Shown here piece by piece: positions 8,597-16,765 of a stretch of DNA of 48,204 nt; position 1 is the first letter of the stretch; every line of letters starts with the position of its first letter. The translations under genes and the position numbers were made by a program. Below the pieces are notes generated by a model. The model saw only the letters and a list, made by a program, of their open reading frames with translations. It was not told where the DNA came from and searched no databases. Origin of the DNA: SAR202 cluster bacterium (GTDB taxonomy: Bacteria; Chloroflexota; Dehalococcoidia; Lucifugimonadales; UBA3495); assembly GCA_016872385.1 (NCBI GenBank), contig VGZV01000017.1, positions 1 through 48,204 of the forward strand. The letters run 5' to 3'.

Positions 8597-8959
8597 TTAC
8601 GGAATGTGCCCAGGCGGTGGGGCCTTTCCCAGCAATTGTGCCAGTGTGGCACGAAGCTCAGGCAGGTTTTCCTGAATGATTTGCCAAACTCTACCCAGGT
8701 CCACCTGGGCATAACCGTGCACCAGGATGTTGCGGAGGCCAATGATCCGGCCTAGATTTGGCGCCCGGCGGGCCATTGAGGGTTCTACCCTGGATAGTTG
8801 GCTAAGAGCCTCGCCGATGATTTCCAGTTGCCGCTCCACTGCGGAACTTAGCTGCAAGTCGTTCAGAAAGTCGTCCCTGGTTCGGCCACTGGTAAAGGCG
8901 ATGACCGCATCCGCGGCCCGTGCCGCGTCCCATAAGTAGCATAACGGATCACGCTGCAT
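8597..8959 (-). CDS. hepT: HepT-like HEPN RNase toxin (DUF86)
   Basis: 120-residue HEPN protein with the HepT signature R76-N-I-L-V-H81-G-Y83 (R-x4-H-x-Y). In characterised systems this is the RNase active site, and the tyrosine is AMPylated by the partner MntA to silence the toxin. It overlaps the 3' end of the nucleotidyltransferase gene by 11 bp, the usual order of the module. The motif looks intact, so an active toxin is plausible. Confidence 0.85.
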   Translation of the reverse strand: MQRDPLCYLWDAARAADAVIAFTSGRTRDDFLNDLQLSSAVERQLEIIGEALSQLSRVEPSMARRAPNLGRIIGLRNILVHGYAQVDLGRVWQIIQENLPELRATLAQLLGKAPPPGHIP

Positions 8960-9257
8960 AGACGGTTTCCCGGCTCAGGTCAATGCTGGCTTGGAAGTAG
9001 GGGTTTTTGACCGCGCTGGCTTCCACCAGGTCCACCTTCCGGTTAAAGAGGGCTTCCAAAGCCTCTTTAAGGCCGAAGTATTGATCCAGGGCTTTGAGGG
9101 GGCTATCCCACACAAACTCCACCAGAAAGTCCACGTCGCTGCGGGCCGGGTCAAAGTCCTGCCGGGCAGCAGAGCCGAACACATCCAGCCTTCGCACGTA
9201 GAAGAGCCGGCACAGCTCGGCCAGTTCAGCCTGATGGGCCGCAATGAAGGGCTGCAT
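8949..9257 (-). CDS. mntA: MntA-like minimal nucleotidyltransferase antitoxin
   Basis: 102-residue nucleotidyltransferase with G28-S29 and the metal-binding pair D41-V-D43 in RSDVDFLVEF. It AMPylates HepT-type toxins in the known family. AGGGGG precedes ATG 9257. It starts 7 bp after the DUF35 stop, so the pair is embedded in a metabolic run rather than having its own visible promoter. Confidence 0.85.
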   Translation of the reverse strand: MQPFIAAHQAELAELCRLFYVRRLDVFGSAARQDFDPARSDVDFLVEFVWDSPLKALDQYFGLKEALEALFNRKVDLVEASAVKNPYFQASIDLSRETVYAA

Positions 9258-9263
9258 TTCCCC

Positions 9264-9671
9264 CTACCCTGCGGGCTTGAAGTAGGGCACGCTCACCTGG
9301 TCGTTGGCCTTTACGAAAGTTACCTGCACCGGCATCCCAATTTTCACGTCCCGGGGGTTGCACTCCACAATGTTGCTGAACATGCGCACCCCTTCCTCCA
9401 GTTCCACCAACGCCAGCACGTAAGGCCCCCCGTCAAAGCCCGGCGTGCGGTTCTGGTAGGTCACGGTAAAGGTCCATACCTTGCCCTTGCCGCTGGCCTT
9501 GACCCACTCCAGTTCCCCAGCCCAGCAGTTGGCGCAGATGCCCCGCGGGTAGAACTGGTGCTCGCCGCAGGACTCGCACTTCTGGATGAGCAGGTATCCC
9601 TGGCGGCACCCTTCCCAATAGGGCCGGGTCTCCCCCACAATGCTGGGCAACGGCTTATTCCAATCAGGCAT
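9264..9671 (-). CDS. Zn-ribbon/OB-fold DUF35 protein
   Basis: 135-residue DUF35 protein: an N-terminal helix (PSIVGETRPYWEGCRQGYL), a zinc ribbon CESCGEHQFYPRGICANC near 31-48, then an OB-fold. DUF35 proteins partner thiolase-like enzymes, binding acyl-CoA and making aldolase or hydratase complexes (ChsH2/Ltp2 in steroid side-chain degradation). ATG 9671 is 2 bp after the thiolase-like stop (9674), indicating coupling and a complex with that protein. Confidence 0.88.
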   Translation of the reverse strand: MPDWNKPLPSIVGETRPYWEGCRQGYLLIQKCESCGEHQFYPRGICANCWAGELEWVKASGKGKVWTFTVTYQNRTPGFDGGPYVLALVELEEGVRMFSNIVECNPRDVKIGMPVQVTFVKANDQVSVPYFKPAG

Positions 9672-9673
9672 GG

Positions 9674-10852
9674 CTAGTCCCTCCCCAAAATTACGGTGCC
9701 GCCGCTGTGGCGGGAACCCAGTGCGCCGCCGGTGCCGTGGCACAGGGCAATTTTGCAATTAGGCACCTGGCGCGGCGTGCCCTGGAACTGGCGCCGGAGC
9801 TGGCGGGTGGCCTCCATTAACAGGAAGATGCCCCGCATCCCCGGGTGGTTGGAGGACAGGCCGCCGCCGTCGGTGTTGATGGGCAGCTCCCCGCCCACTT
9901 GCAGCCGCCCGCCGGACACGAAGTCGCCGCCCTCGCCCTTCTGGCAGAAGCCCAGGTCTTCCAAAGTCTCCAGCACGGTGATGGTGAAGGAGTCGTAAAT
10001 CATCGCCATGTCAATGTCCGCGTGGGTCACGCCGGCCATGGCGAAGGCCGGGGCGTGGCTCTGCTTGGCGGCGATGTATATCAGGTCGCGCTTGCCCGCC
10101 CCCTGGTGGGCCGCGGCCTCGCCCACGCCCAGCACCCACACCGGGGTGTGGCGGCAGTTGCGGGCCACCTCCGGCGATGCGATGACCACCGCGCCGCCGC
10201 CGTCGCTGATGACGCAGCAGTCCATTAGGTGCAGGGGCGAGGACACCATGCGGGAGCTGAGCACGTCCTGCACGGTGATGGGGTCGCGGAACATGGCTTC
10301 GGGGTTCATGGAGGCGTGCTTGCGCACCGCCACGGCAATCTCGGCCAGTTGCTCCGGCTTGGTGCCGTACAGGTGCATGTGTCGCTGGGCAATCATGGCG
10401 TAAAGGCCCACGGTGGTCAGTCCGTACAGCTCCTCAAAGCTGTCCGGCGAGGGGTCCAGCCTGGGATGGCCGAAGCGGGCCACGCCGCCGGTGCCCACGG
10501 AAACTCCGCCGGAGCGGGCCAGGCTACTGTAGGTGATGACGGCGCAGTTGATTCGCCCCGCGGCAATGGCGGTAAGGGCATGGGACACGTGGAACTCGAA
10601 AGAACCGCCGCCCACGGTGGTGTTGTCCAGGTACTTGGGGTACATATTCAGGTAGTCGGCCAGGTTCAGCCCGCTGTTGCGGATTGAACTGGAGGCGGTG
10701 AATAGCCCGTCCACGTCCTTCTTGGACAGGCCAGCGTCCTCTAGGGCCTTGACGACGCTCTCCCCCTGGATTTGCAGCTCGCTTTTGTCCGGGGCGTAGC
10801 GGGTCACGTGCTCGTGGATGCCCACAATGGCTGCGCCGTGTTTCAGGTCCAT
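9674..10852 (-). CDS. Thiolase-like (SCP-x/Ltp2-type) acyl-CoA enzyme
   Basis: 392-residue thiolase-superfamily protein with the Ltp/SCP-x layout: AAIVGIHEH at the N-terminus, the HVSHALTAIAAGRINCAVIT dimer region, and the C-terminal CHGTGGALGSRHSGG loop. At the place of the usual nucleophile (GGCASG) the sequence reads VGGGSFEFHV, so the acylated cysteine is absent. Together with the coupled DUF35 gene this fits an Ltp2-like retro-aldolase or other C-C lyase better than a classical thiolase; this is inference. GGGAGGAA precedes ATG 10852. Confidence 0.82.
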   Translation of the reverse strand: MDLKHGAAIVGIHEHVTRYAPDKSELQIQGESVVKALEDAGLSKKDVDGLFTASSSIRNSGLNLADYLNMYPKYLDNTTVGGGSFEFHVSHALTAIAAGRINCAVITYSSLARSGGVSVGTGGVARFGHPRLDPSPDSFEELYGLTTVGLYAMIAQRHMHLYGTKPEQLAEIAVAVRKHASMNPEAMFRDPITVQDVLSSRMVSSPLHLMDCCVISDGGGAVVIASPEVARNCRHTPVWVLGVGEAAAHQGAGKRDLIYIAAKQSHAPAFAMAGVTHADIDMAMIYDSFTITVLETLEDLGFCQKGEGGDFVSGGRLQVGGELPINTDGGGLSSNHPGMRGIFLLMEATRQLRRQFQGTPRQVPNCKIALCHGTGGALGSRHSGGTVILGRD

Positions 10853-10904
10853 TGCCAGATTCCTCCCTCAAATACACGTATACACGTACAATGCCGGGAT
10901 CCCG

Positions 10905-10990
10905 ATCATCCTGAGCTTGTCGAAGGATGAGCAGACTCCGGCCCGCTCATGGTTCGACAGGCTCACCACGAGCGGGCTTTCTCGCACACG
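10905..10990. repeat. GGTTCGACA-type palindromic repeat cluster
   Basis: Contains CCTGAGCTTGTCGAAGGATG and GGTTCGACAGGCTCACCACG units. The same family is at 15681-15790, 19741-20010 and 25043-25148. No gene is seen in the gap between the thiolase-like gene and hicB. Confidence 0.75.
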
Positions 10991-10993
10991 GGC

Positions 10994-11233
10994 TTACATA
11001 CTCACTGTCACCGAAGCGCCTGTCGGTGCAGTCATTTGCTCCGCAGCTGGTATAGAACTGCCCTCCTCAACCAACTCCTCCAGAATCATCCCCAAGATTT
11101 CCTGGATGTTTTTGAGAGCTTCCTCTCGCGTATAACCCCAGGTAGAAGCGCCGTATTTCTCCAGCACCGGGCAATAGGCGTGCCAGCGGTCTTCATCAGG
11201 TTCAACCACTACTCGGAAAATGTACGTCTTCAC
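10994..11233 (-). CDS. HicB-like protein (orphan)
   Basis: 79 residues from GTG 11233; ferredoxin-like HicB fold with FRVVVEPDEDRWHAYCPVLE, then GYTREEALKNIQEILGMILE. HicB antitoxins normally accompany a small HicA RNase; none is found on either side, so this is a solitary HicB/UPF0150-type protein of unknown role. Confidence 0.75.
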   Translation of the reverse strand: MKTYIFRVVVEPDEDRWHAYCPVLEKYGASTWGYTREEALKNIQEILGMILEELVEEGSSIPAAEQMTAPTGASVTVSM

Positions 11234-11299
11234 CTTGTCGCCTCGGCTGCGCTTGGTAGGCCCAGGATACCAGCTTTCGCGGCTGGCAAGCTAGTCCGC

Positions 11300-12013
11300 C
11301 TACACCCCCAACTGCCGGGCCAGGTCCACAAAGTTGGTAGCCACAAAGTCGAACTTGGGGTCCGGCGTGGGATCAGGAGTGCGGTTAGGCCCGAACTCCA
11401 TGGGCCGGGGCACAAAGGCGGCCCGCAGCCCAGCTTTCTGCGCCGAGCGCAAGTCCGGCTGGTGGGCGGCCACCATCAGCACCTGGTCGGGGCGCAGCAT
11501 CAACAGTTCCACTGCCGTCAGGTAGCTTTCCGGGTCGGGCTTGTAGTGGCGGGCCAGCTCTGCTCCCAAAATGCAGTCCCAGGGCATCCCGCCGAACTTG
11601 CCCATGTCGGTCATCAGCTTCACATTGCCGTTGGACATGGGGGCGATGATGAACCGCTGCTTGAGGCGGTACAGGCCGGGCACGGAATCGCTCCACGGGT
11701 ACAGGCGGTGCCAGAAAAGGTTCATCTCCGCCTTGTCTGCCTCGCTGAGGCTGGTCAGGCCAAACTCCGCCAGCAACTCCTCCAGCCCCATGCGGTGCAG
11801 CCGGTCCAGGTTGGTCCAGGGCAGGTCACCCTGGCGCACCTTGTCCATGTAGGGCCGGTACTTGGCCCGCCAGCCATCGGCGAAGGCCGCCCAGTCGGCG
11901 GTAATGCCCCGGGCCTTGCCGAACTCCCAGCAGTGGTGGATGATGCTGCCGCGCCAGTCCACCACTGTGCCAAAGACGTCGAATATGCAGGCCTGGATTT
12001 GGGTGGATACCAT
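11300..12013 (-). CDS. HAD hydrolase, type II haloacid-dehalogenase-like
   Basis: 237-residue HAD enzyme of the L-2-haloacid dehalogenase group, which hydrolyses 2-haloalkanoates through an aspartyl ester. Visible: nucleophile D12 in CIFDVFGTVVDW, motif II APMSNGN, the lysine in HYKPDPESY, and the motif III region VAAHQPDLRSAQKAG. In this family the ending VA-x-H-x-x-DL-x-A-A-x-x-AG is typical. AAGGAG precedes ATG 12013. It sits next to DUF2442/DUF4160 genes, which give no metabolic clue. Phosphatase activity cannot be excluded. Confidence 0.8.
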   Translation of the reverse strand: MVSTQIQACIFDVFGTVVDWRGSIIHHCWEFGKARGITADWAAFADGWRAKYRPYMDKVRQGDLPWTNLDRLHRMGLEELLAEFGLTSLSEADKAEMNLFWHRLYPWSDSVPGLYRLKQRFIIAPMSNGNVKLMTDMGKFGGMPWDCILGAELARHYKPDPESYLTAVELLMLRPDQVLMVAAHQPDLRSAQKAGLRAAFVPRPMEFGPNRTPDPTPDPKFDFVATNFVDLARQLGV

Positions 12014-12024
12014 ATAGGTGCTCC

Positions 12025-12270
12025 TTATCTTGAGGATGTGACCATCTGGTACAGAAACTCCGGGGAAAAGTCCGCGCCGTTATCCCAGGTGATGGTGTTT
12101 AGCTCTTTATCTAGGCGGACTTTTTTGAAGAACTGCTTTTCTTTAAGAGGTTCAAACACTTCGCCCCACAGCTCCGGCTCCAGGTCTACCTCCCCCTGGC
12201 GTCCGTCCTGAAACTCCAGCCAGATGCGGTAGCCAGACTGGTACTTCATTTTGGTGATACGTGTAATCAT
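12025..12270 (-). CDS. DUF2442 protein
   Basis: 81-residue DUF2442 protein (YRIWLEFQDGRQGEVDLEPE ... LNTITWDNGADFSPEFLY). DUF2442 genes are normally encoded directly after DUF4160 genes, and this one starts 5 bp after the end of a DUF4160 reading frame that carries an in-frame stop. Function unknown; toxin-antitoxin-like behaviour has been suggested for the pair but is not shown here. Confidence 0.82.
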   Translation of the reverse strand: MITRITKMKYQSGYRIWLEFQDGRQGEVDLEPELWGEVFEPLKEKQFFKKVRLDKELNTITWDNGADFSPEFLYQMVTSSR

Positions 12271-12275
12271 AATGC

Positions 12276-12533
12276 TTACTCCAGGGGGTCAATTGGCTTT
12301 AAGGGTCGCCGTTGTTCTGCCAGCGCCCAGTCATCTACCAACTCTTGCCAGTGAAGCTCATACTACTCCATGACATGGGCTAAAGCCCGCCGGGGGAACC
12401 TGCCTTCGACAACACCGTCAGAGATATGGACAATTACCTGATAGCTTCCATACCTGGCATGAAAGTGGGGAGGGTTGTGTTCCCTATAATACATCGCAAT
12501 AACAATGCCCAGGAATCGGCTTATTTCCGGCAT
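12276..12533 (-). pseudogene. DUF4160 gene with in-frame TAG
   Basis: Reading from ATG 12533 gives a DUF4160 protein (MPEISRFLGIVIAMYYREHN, then PPHFHARYGSYQVIVHIS and EGRFPRRALAHVME) that meets TAG at 12365-12363, codon 57. The same frame continues with YELHWQELVDDWALAEQRRP to TAA 12278-12276. DUF4160 proteins usually carry a tryptophan or other aromatic here, so TGG to TAG by one change is the simplest explanation. Both halves look conserved, which suggests recent loss, a sequencing error, or readthrough. It lies 5 bp upstream of its usual partner DUF2442. Confidence 0.8.
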
Positions 12534-12548
12534 GGCGCTCTTCCCGCA

Positions 12549-13601
12549 TCACTCGTGGATTCTGCCGTCGGGCATCTTGGCCCCGCGCAGGGACGCCGCC
12601 TTAGCCAGTTGTTCTGGGGTAACTACCGCTCCAGAAAAGTCGGCCTGGCTCAAGTCGGCTCCGGCCAATTCGGCGTCGGTCAGGTTGGCCAGCCTGAGGT
12701 TGGCAAAAGGCAGCCGGGCCGCCGACAGATTGGCCGCGGTAAAGTTGGACTCCGACAAATTTGCGCCCCGCAGGTTGCTTCCGGACAGGTTGGCCCCGGT
12801 GGGGCTGGCTCCGCGCAAATTGGTGTCAATCAGGGTGGCCCCCTCCAGGTTAGCGGCGTTCAGGTTGGCCCCCACCAGGTTGGCTCCCCGTAAGTTGGTG
12901 GTGCGCAGGTCCACACCCCGCAAGTCCACGCTCCGCAGGTTGTTGCCCCGCAGGTCTGCTTCCTTGAGGTTGGCGTTTCTCAGGTCGGTTTCCGGCAGGC
13001 TGGCAAAGCGCAAGTCCACTCCGGACAGGTTTATCCCCCGCAGGTCGGCCTTGGCCAGGTCCACAATAGTATTGCTGGCATCAATCAGGGAGGACTCGTA
13101 CAGGAACCGCACCACCGCCGCCTTGCGGTCCCGGTCCACCTGACGCAAGGTGGATAAAGTGCGGGCGTGTGCGTTCAGGCGCACCTCTGATCCTGGCGCA
13201 GACTGGCGCAGTCCGTTATTCAGGGTCAGGTTGGACATCATGTTGAAATAGGCGCGCAGCGTCTCTTCCCTAACCGTCCTGTCGGCAATCTCACGCTCGG
13301 TTTGAGCGTTAAGCTCGTCCACCCTGGCCAGGCTCTGCAAGTGCCAGTTCCCCAGCACCGCCACCACAACTGCCAGTGCCGCCAGCGATAGAGGCAGGGC
13401 CAGAATGCTCAGCCAGTCCCAAATTGTCTTTCCCTGGAAGCCGGTCCAGTTCCACCTGGTCCGCCGTGCAGGCGCAGGCGTCCCGGGGGTCGCTGTCCTA
13501 TTCCCTGCAGTTCGAGTCTCGTCATTAGTATGCAATGTAACTGCCGCTCCGCTGGTTTTGTTGCCCGTGAGGCTTTGCCCGAAAAGTACGGCTTTCGGCA
13601 T
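12549..13601 (-). CDS. Membrane-anchored pentapeptide-repeat protein
   Basis: 350 residues: a hydrophilic N-terminus, one membrane segment (about 65-86, LSILALPLSLAALAVVVAVL), a helical linker, then about 30 A(D/N)LxX pentapeptide repeats from about residue 185 to the end, which form a right-handed beta helix. Function of this architecture is unknown. Start at ATG 13601 puts the first 10-11 codons inside a miniature inverted-repeat element; an alternative TTG at 13535 lies outside it. The stop is 15 bp upstream of the DUF4160 start. Confidence 0.85.
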   Translation of the reverse strand: MPKAVLFGQSLTGNKTSGAAVTLHTNDETRTAGNRTATPGTPAPARRTRWNWTGFQGKTIWDWLSILALPLSLAALAVVVAVLGNWHLQSLARVDELNAQTEREIADRTVREETLRAYFNMMSNLTLNNGLRQSAPGSEVRLNAHARTLSTLRQVDRDRKAAVVRFLYESSLIDASNTIVDLAKADLRGINLSGVDLRFASLPETDLRNANLKEADLRGNNLRSVDLRGVDLRTTNLRGANLVGANLNAANLEGATLIDTNLRGASPTGANLSGSNLRGANLSESNFTAANLSAARLPFANLRLANLTDAELAGADLSQADFSGAVVTPEQLAKAASLRGAKMPDGRIHE

Positions 13602-13721
13602 TCAGAAGCGTTTTGCATCCAAATATTGTCACCCTGAGTCCTTCGGCTGAAGGACGAAGGGCCTAAATTTCCAGGGCTTTAGATTCTGCGCTGCGCTCAG
13701 AATCACATTTTGGGTAAAGCC
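13571..13721. mobile_element. MITE family M2, copy 1
   Basis: About 151 bp with imperfect terminal inverted repeats GGCTTTGCCCGAAAA / TTTTGGGTAAAGCC. Internal sequence includes TGAGTCCTTCGGCTGAAGGA. The element at 35722-35884 is its reverse-complement homologue over the whole length. No coding capacity; its left end overlaps the pentapeptide-repeat gene start. Confidence 0.75.
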
Positions 13722-13746
13722 TTGCCCGGGATTAAACTGATAGTTC

Positions 13747-13901
13747 CAGGATTGTTTCATTCTCGGCTTATTTGCAGGGGCATCCCGACGAGCCGGGACT
13801 GCTCCCTGGTTAAACATCCCTGGCACAGGTCAGACACCCTTCGGTTGACTCAGGGCAGGCTCTGGTCTGCCCCTACTCTTGCCGATAATGAATCAGCCCT
13901 G
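13747..13901. mobile_element. MITE family E, copy 1
   Basis: About 155 bp. Ends are CAGGATTGTTTCATTCTC and GATAATGAATCAGCCCTG, inverted copies of each other. The core carries CTTCGGTTGACTCAGGGCAG and GCCCCTAC. With M2 copy 1 it fills the 380-bp gap between the pentapeptide-repeat gene and the nucleoside hydrolase; nothing else is seen there. Confidence 0.7.
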
Positions 13902-13982
13902 CTGATAATCCCATGCCCTTGTACCCTTGCTGCCGGAGGAATAATCTTGCTTGGTTGCACATTTTTACCTGGCGGCAGGCCT

Positions 13983-14945
13983 ATGAAACGCATCATCATT
14001 GACACCGACCCCGGCATTGACGACGCCGCAGCCCTCCTGCTGGCCCTGGCCAGCCCGGAGCTGTCGGTGCAAGCCCTCACCACAGTCTATGGCAATGGCC
14101 CCGTAGCCCAGTGCACCAGGAACGCCTGGCGTATTCTCCACGCCGCCGGGCGGCTGGACATACCGGTGCACCAGGGCGCAGGCAAACCTTTGCTCCGAGA
14201 GCCTAACCCAGGATTTGCCAGGCACATTCACGGCCTTGACGCCCTGGGGGATGCCGCCGTCTCCACGCCGCCAGATTCACAGTGCCAGGCGAGGGAAGGC
14301 CACGCCGCACTGGAGATTATACGACAGGTCAAGGCCCATCCGGGGGAAATCACGCTGCTGGCATTGGGCCGGATGACCAACTTGGCCCTGGCCCTGGCCA
14401 TTGAACCTGGGCTGGCGCAGCAGTTAGTTGAGGTGGTGGCCATGGGTGGGGCGGTGGGTGTTCCGGGGAATGTGTCTCCGGTGGCCTCGGCCAACTTGTA
14501 TGAGGATCCAGAGGCGGCGGCGATGGTCTGGGCCTCCGGAGCACCTTTGGTGCAGGTGGGGCTGGACGTATGCAACCAGATAACTGTGAGCCAGCCCCAG
14601 CTAGATTCAGTTTATGGTGCAGGCCATGCCGCCGCCCAGCTGCTCCAGGCCATTACTCCCTGCCTGCAAGCTTCCTACCAGCGCCGCGGACTGCTGGCCC
14701 AGGGCGCTGGCGTTCGCTACAATGACCTGCCTGCGGTGGCTTACGCCATTAACCCGGGCCTGTTCCAGACCGAAGATTTGTATGTGGCGGTGGAGACGGG
14801 CAGTGAGCTATGCCGGGGACAGACGGTGGCGGACAGGAACAAGACAACAGGCCGGCCGCCCAATGTAAAGGTGTGTCTTGGCGTGGATGCTGGAGGCGTG
14901 ACGGAGATGTTTACCTTACGGCTGGGCAATTCCATAATCACGTAG
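13983..14945 (+). CDS. Nucleoside hydrolase (IunH/DUF-type)
   Basis: 320-residue inosine/uridine-preferring nucleoside hydrolase fold, cleaving ribonucleosides to base and ribose. The calcium-binding motif DTDPGIDDA is at 7-15; GRMTNLALAL near 121-130, VAMGGAVGVPGNVSP near 147-161 and the DLPAVAYAINPGLF block near 261-274 are family landmarks. ATG 13983 is chosen; the upstream open frame is repeat sequence. The TAG stop (14943-14945) is inside a perfect 14-bp palindrome. Salvage may supply ribose for prs on the opposite strand. Confidence 0.88.
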   Translation: MKRIIIDTDPGIDDAAALLLALASPELSVQALTTVYGNGPVAQCTRNAWRILHAAGRLDIPVHQGAGKPLLREPNPGFARHIHGLDALGDAAVSTPPDSQCQAREGHAALEIIRQVKAHPGEITLLALGRMTNLALALAIEPGLAQQLVEVVAMGGAVGVPGNVSPVASANLYEDPEAAAMVWASGAPLVQVGLDVCNQITVSQPQLDSVYGAGHAAAQLLQAITPCLQASYQRRGLLAQGAGVRYNDLPAVAYAINPGLFQTEDLYVAVETGSELCRGQTVADRNKTTGRPPNVKVCLGVDAGGVTEMFTLRLGNSIIT

Positions 14946-14970
14946 GGGCGGGTTTCAAACCCGCCCCTAC
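14942..14970 (+). terminator. Perfect hairpin overlapping a stop codon
   Basis: GTAGGGGCGGGTTT pairs with AAACCCGCCCCTAC around a single C. No U-tract follows, so it is a repeat-derived hairpin that may slow or block transcription between converging genes rather than a classical terminator. Confidence 0.5.
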
Positions 14971-15008
14971 TGCGCGTTCACGGCGTTTACGTCACGGAGA
15001 CTGAAGAT

Positions 15009-15482
15009 CTACTTGGGCAGCTTGGCTACTGCCGCCTTGACCTCGTCGTAGTTGGGTTCGCCGGGGGCCTCGGCCACCCACTTCCAGCGCACCACGCCGT
15101 TCTTGTCCAGGACAAACACGGAGCGCCGGGCGGTGGTGTAGCCTTCCATCCCGCCCATGTTGGGCATGGCGATGCCAAACTGATTCACTACCTCGCGCTT
15201 GAAGTCGCTGAGGAAGGGGTAGGCGACCTTGTTCTGCTCGGCCCAGGCTTTCAGGGTGTGGGCGGGGTCCACGGTGATGCCAATCATCTGGGCGTTCATG
15301 GTATTGTACTGGCTCATCTGGTCGCGCAGGGTGCACATTTCCTTGGTGCAGGTGCCGGTAAAAGCGCCGGGGAAAAAGGCCAGCACCACGTTCTTGCCCT
15401 TGAACTCGCTAAGCTTGCGCAGTTTGCGGTCGGTATCGTAAAGGCTGAAATCAGGGGCGCGCTGCCCAACTTCTACTGCCAT
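15009..15482 (-). CDS. Peroxiredoxin (AhpC/BCP-type)
   Basis: 157-residue thioredoxin-fold peroxidase reducing peroxides. Peroxidatic cysteine C45 lies in [15 protein letters not shown] with a second cysteine at C50; [13 protein letters not shown] and [18 protein letters not shown] follow in family order. ATG 15482 is preceded by AGGAGG. It stands alone, converging with the nucleoside hydrolase. The reductant is unknown. Confidence 0.9.
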   Translation of the reverse strand: MAVEVGQRAPDFSLYDTDRKLRKLSEFKGKNVVLAFFPGAFTGTCTKEMCTLRDQMSQYNTMNAQMIGITVDPAHTLKAWAEQNKVAYPFLSDFKREVVNQFGIAMPNMGGMEGYTTARRSVFVLDKNGVVRWKWVAEAPGEPNYDEVKAAVAKLPK

Positions 15483-15814
15483 AAGAAGGCCTCCTCTCAC
15501 TTGGCCAGTTGATTATCTGGCGTTAAGTATATTAACACAGGCGGACTGGGGGAAAAACGGGTGTGGAGTAGGGGCGCTGCTTGCTGCGCCCTGGCATTGC
15601 GATGGGGTGCGCCAAGGGATGCCCCTACGGACTGACTGAGAATGAAACGGGTCTGATTAAGAGCCCGTGTTAAATGTAGGCCGCTCATGGTTCGACAAGC
15701 TCACCACGAGCGGGGAAAACCGCTTACTCTGAGCCAGTCGAAGGGCAGGCGGCTCTCCTGCTCATGGTTCGACAAGCTCACCACGAGCAGTTTAATGAAG
15801 ATGTGCAAGGCTGG
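15483..15814. repeat. Repeat-filled intergenic region
   Basis: No gene seen. It holds a degenerate family-E element (about 15565-15655, ending GAGAATGAAACGGGTCTG, core GTAGGGGCGCTGCTTGCTGC) and two GGTTCGACAAGC-type hairpins at 15681-15713 and 15768-15790 (CCGCTC/GAGCGG and CTGCTC/GAGCAG arms). The hairpins lie directly downstream of prs and may help end its transcript. Confidence 0.65.
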
Positions 15815-16765
15815 TTAACTAAACAGCGCTCCCACAGATTGACCCTGGTGAATGCGCTGGATGGCTTCGCCCAGCAGGGGAGCCACTGAGAGGACGGTGA
15901 ACTTGCCGTTGCGTTTTTCCGGCGGAAAGTTGATGGTGTCCGTGACCACCACTTCCTGAAAGTCGCTTTTGGCAATGCGCTGCACCGCCGGGCCGGACAG
16001 CACTGGGTGCGTGGCGCAACAATAAACCTGGGTAACCCCGTGGTCCAGCAGCGCCCTGGCGGCGTTGACCACCGTCCCGCCGGTATCAATCTCGTCGTCA
16101 AAGGTCAGGGCCGCCTTGCCCTTGACGTCGCCGATGACGTTCAGCGTTTCCGAGTGGTCGTTGTTGCCCAAGCGACGCTTCTCAATAATCGCCAGCGGGG
16201 CGTTAAGCCGTTCGGCCACGTCCCTGGCTCGCTTGCTGATGCCGATGTCAACCGCCACCACCACCAGGTCCTTAATCTCTTTGTCTTTGAAGTGTTTAAC
16301 CAGGATGGGCAGCGCGGTCAGCTCATCCACCGGAATGTTGAAAAATCCCTGAATTTGTCCGGCGTGGAGGTCCACGGTCACCAGCCGGTCCGCGCCGGCG
16401 GCGGTGAGCAGGTCCGCCACCAGCCGGGCGGTAATGGGCACCCTTGGCTGGTCTTTTTTATCCGTGCGGCCATAGCCGTAGTAGGGCACCACTGCAGTAA
16501 TGCGGCCTGCCGAGGCGCGTTTGCAGGCGTCAATCATTATCAGCAGTTCCATGATGTTGTCGTTGACCGGCGCGCAGGTGGGCTGGACGATGAACACGTC
16601 CCGCTGCCGCACGTTCTCCATGATGCGGACAAAGGTGTTGTCGTTGGCGAACTTGAAAACCTCAGCCTTGCCCAGGGGGATGTTCAGGTAATCGCACACC
16701 GACGTTGCCAATCCCCGGTGGGCGTTGCCGCTGAAGATTTTCAGCTCATCAATTACAGGCCCCAT
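15815..16765 (-). CDS. prs: Ribose-phosphate pyrophosphokinase
   Basis: Makes PRPP from ribose-5-phosphate and ATP. The 316-residue class I enzyme shows ELKIFSGNAHRGLA at the N-terminus, the flexible loop GYGRTDKKDQPRVPI near 97-111, VDLHAGQIQGFFNIPVDEL near 129-147 and the PRPP loop DDEIDTGGTV near 220. GGGAGG lies upstream of ATG 16765, inside the end of the enoyl-CoA hydratase gene, whose stop abuts this start. Co-transcription with a fatty-acid gene appears to be chance of lineage order. Confidence 0.95.
   Translation of the reverse strand: MGPVIDELKIFSGNAHRGLATSVCDYLNIPLGKAEVFKFANDNTFVRIMENVRQRDVFIVQPTCAPVNDNIMELLIMIDACKRASAGRITAVVPYYGYGRTDKKDQPRVPITARLVADLLTAAGADRLVTVDLHAGQIQGFFNIPVDELTALPILVKHFKDKEIKDLVVVAVDIGISKRARDVAERLNAPLAIIEKRRLGNNDHSETLNVIGDVKGKAALTFDDEIDTGGTVVNAARALLDHGVTQVYCCATHPVLSGPAVQRIAKSDFQEVVVTDTINFPPEKRNGKFTVLSVAPLLGEAIQRIHQGQSVGALFS

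Noticed and set aside
11230..11300. A HicA toxin gene beside the HicB-like gene
   Set aside because: The short gaps on either side hold no 55-65-codon frame with the HicA double-stranded-RNA-binding pattern.
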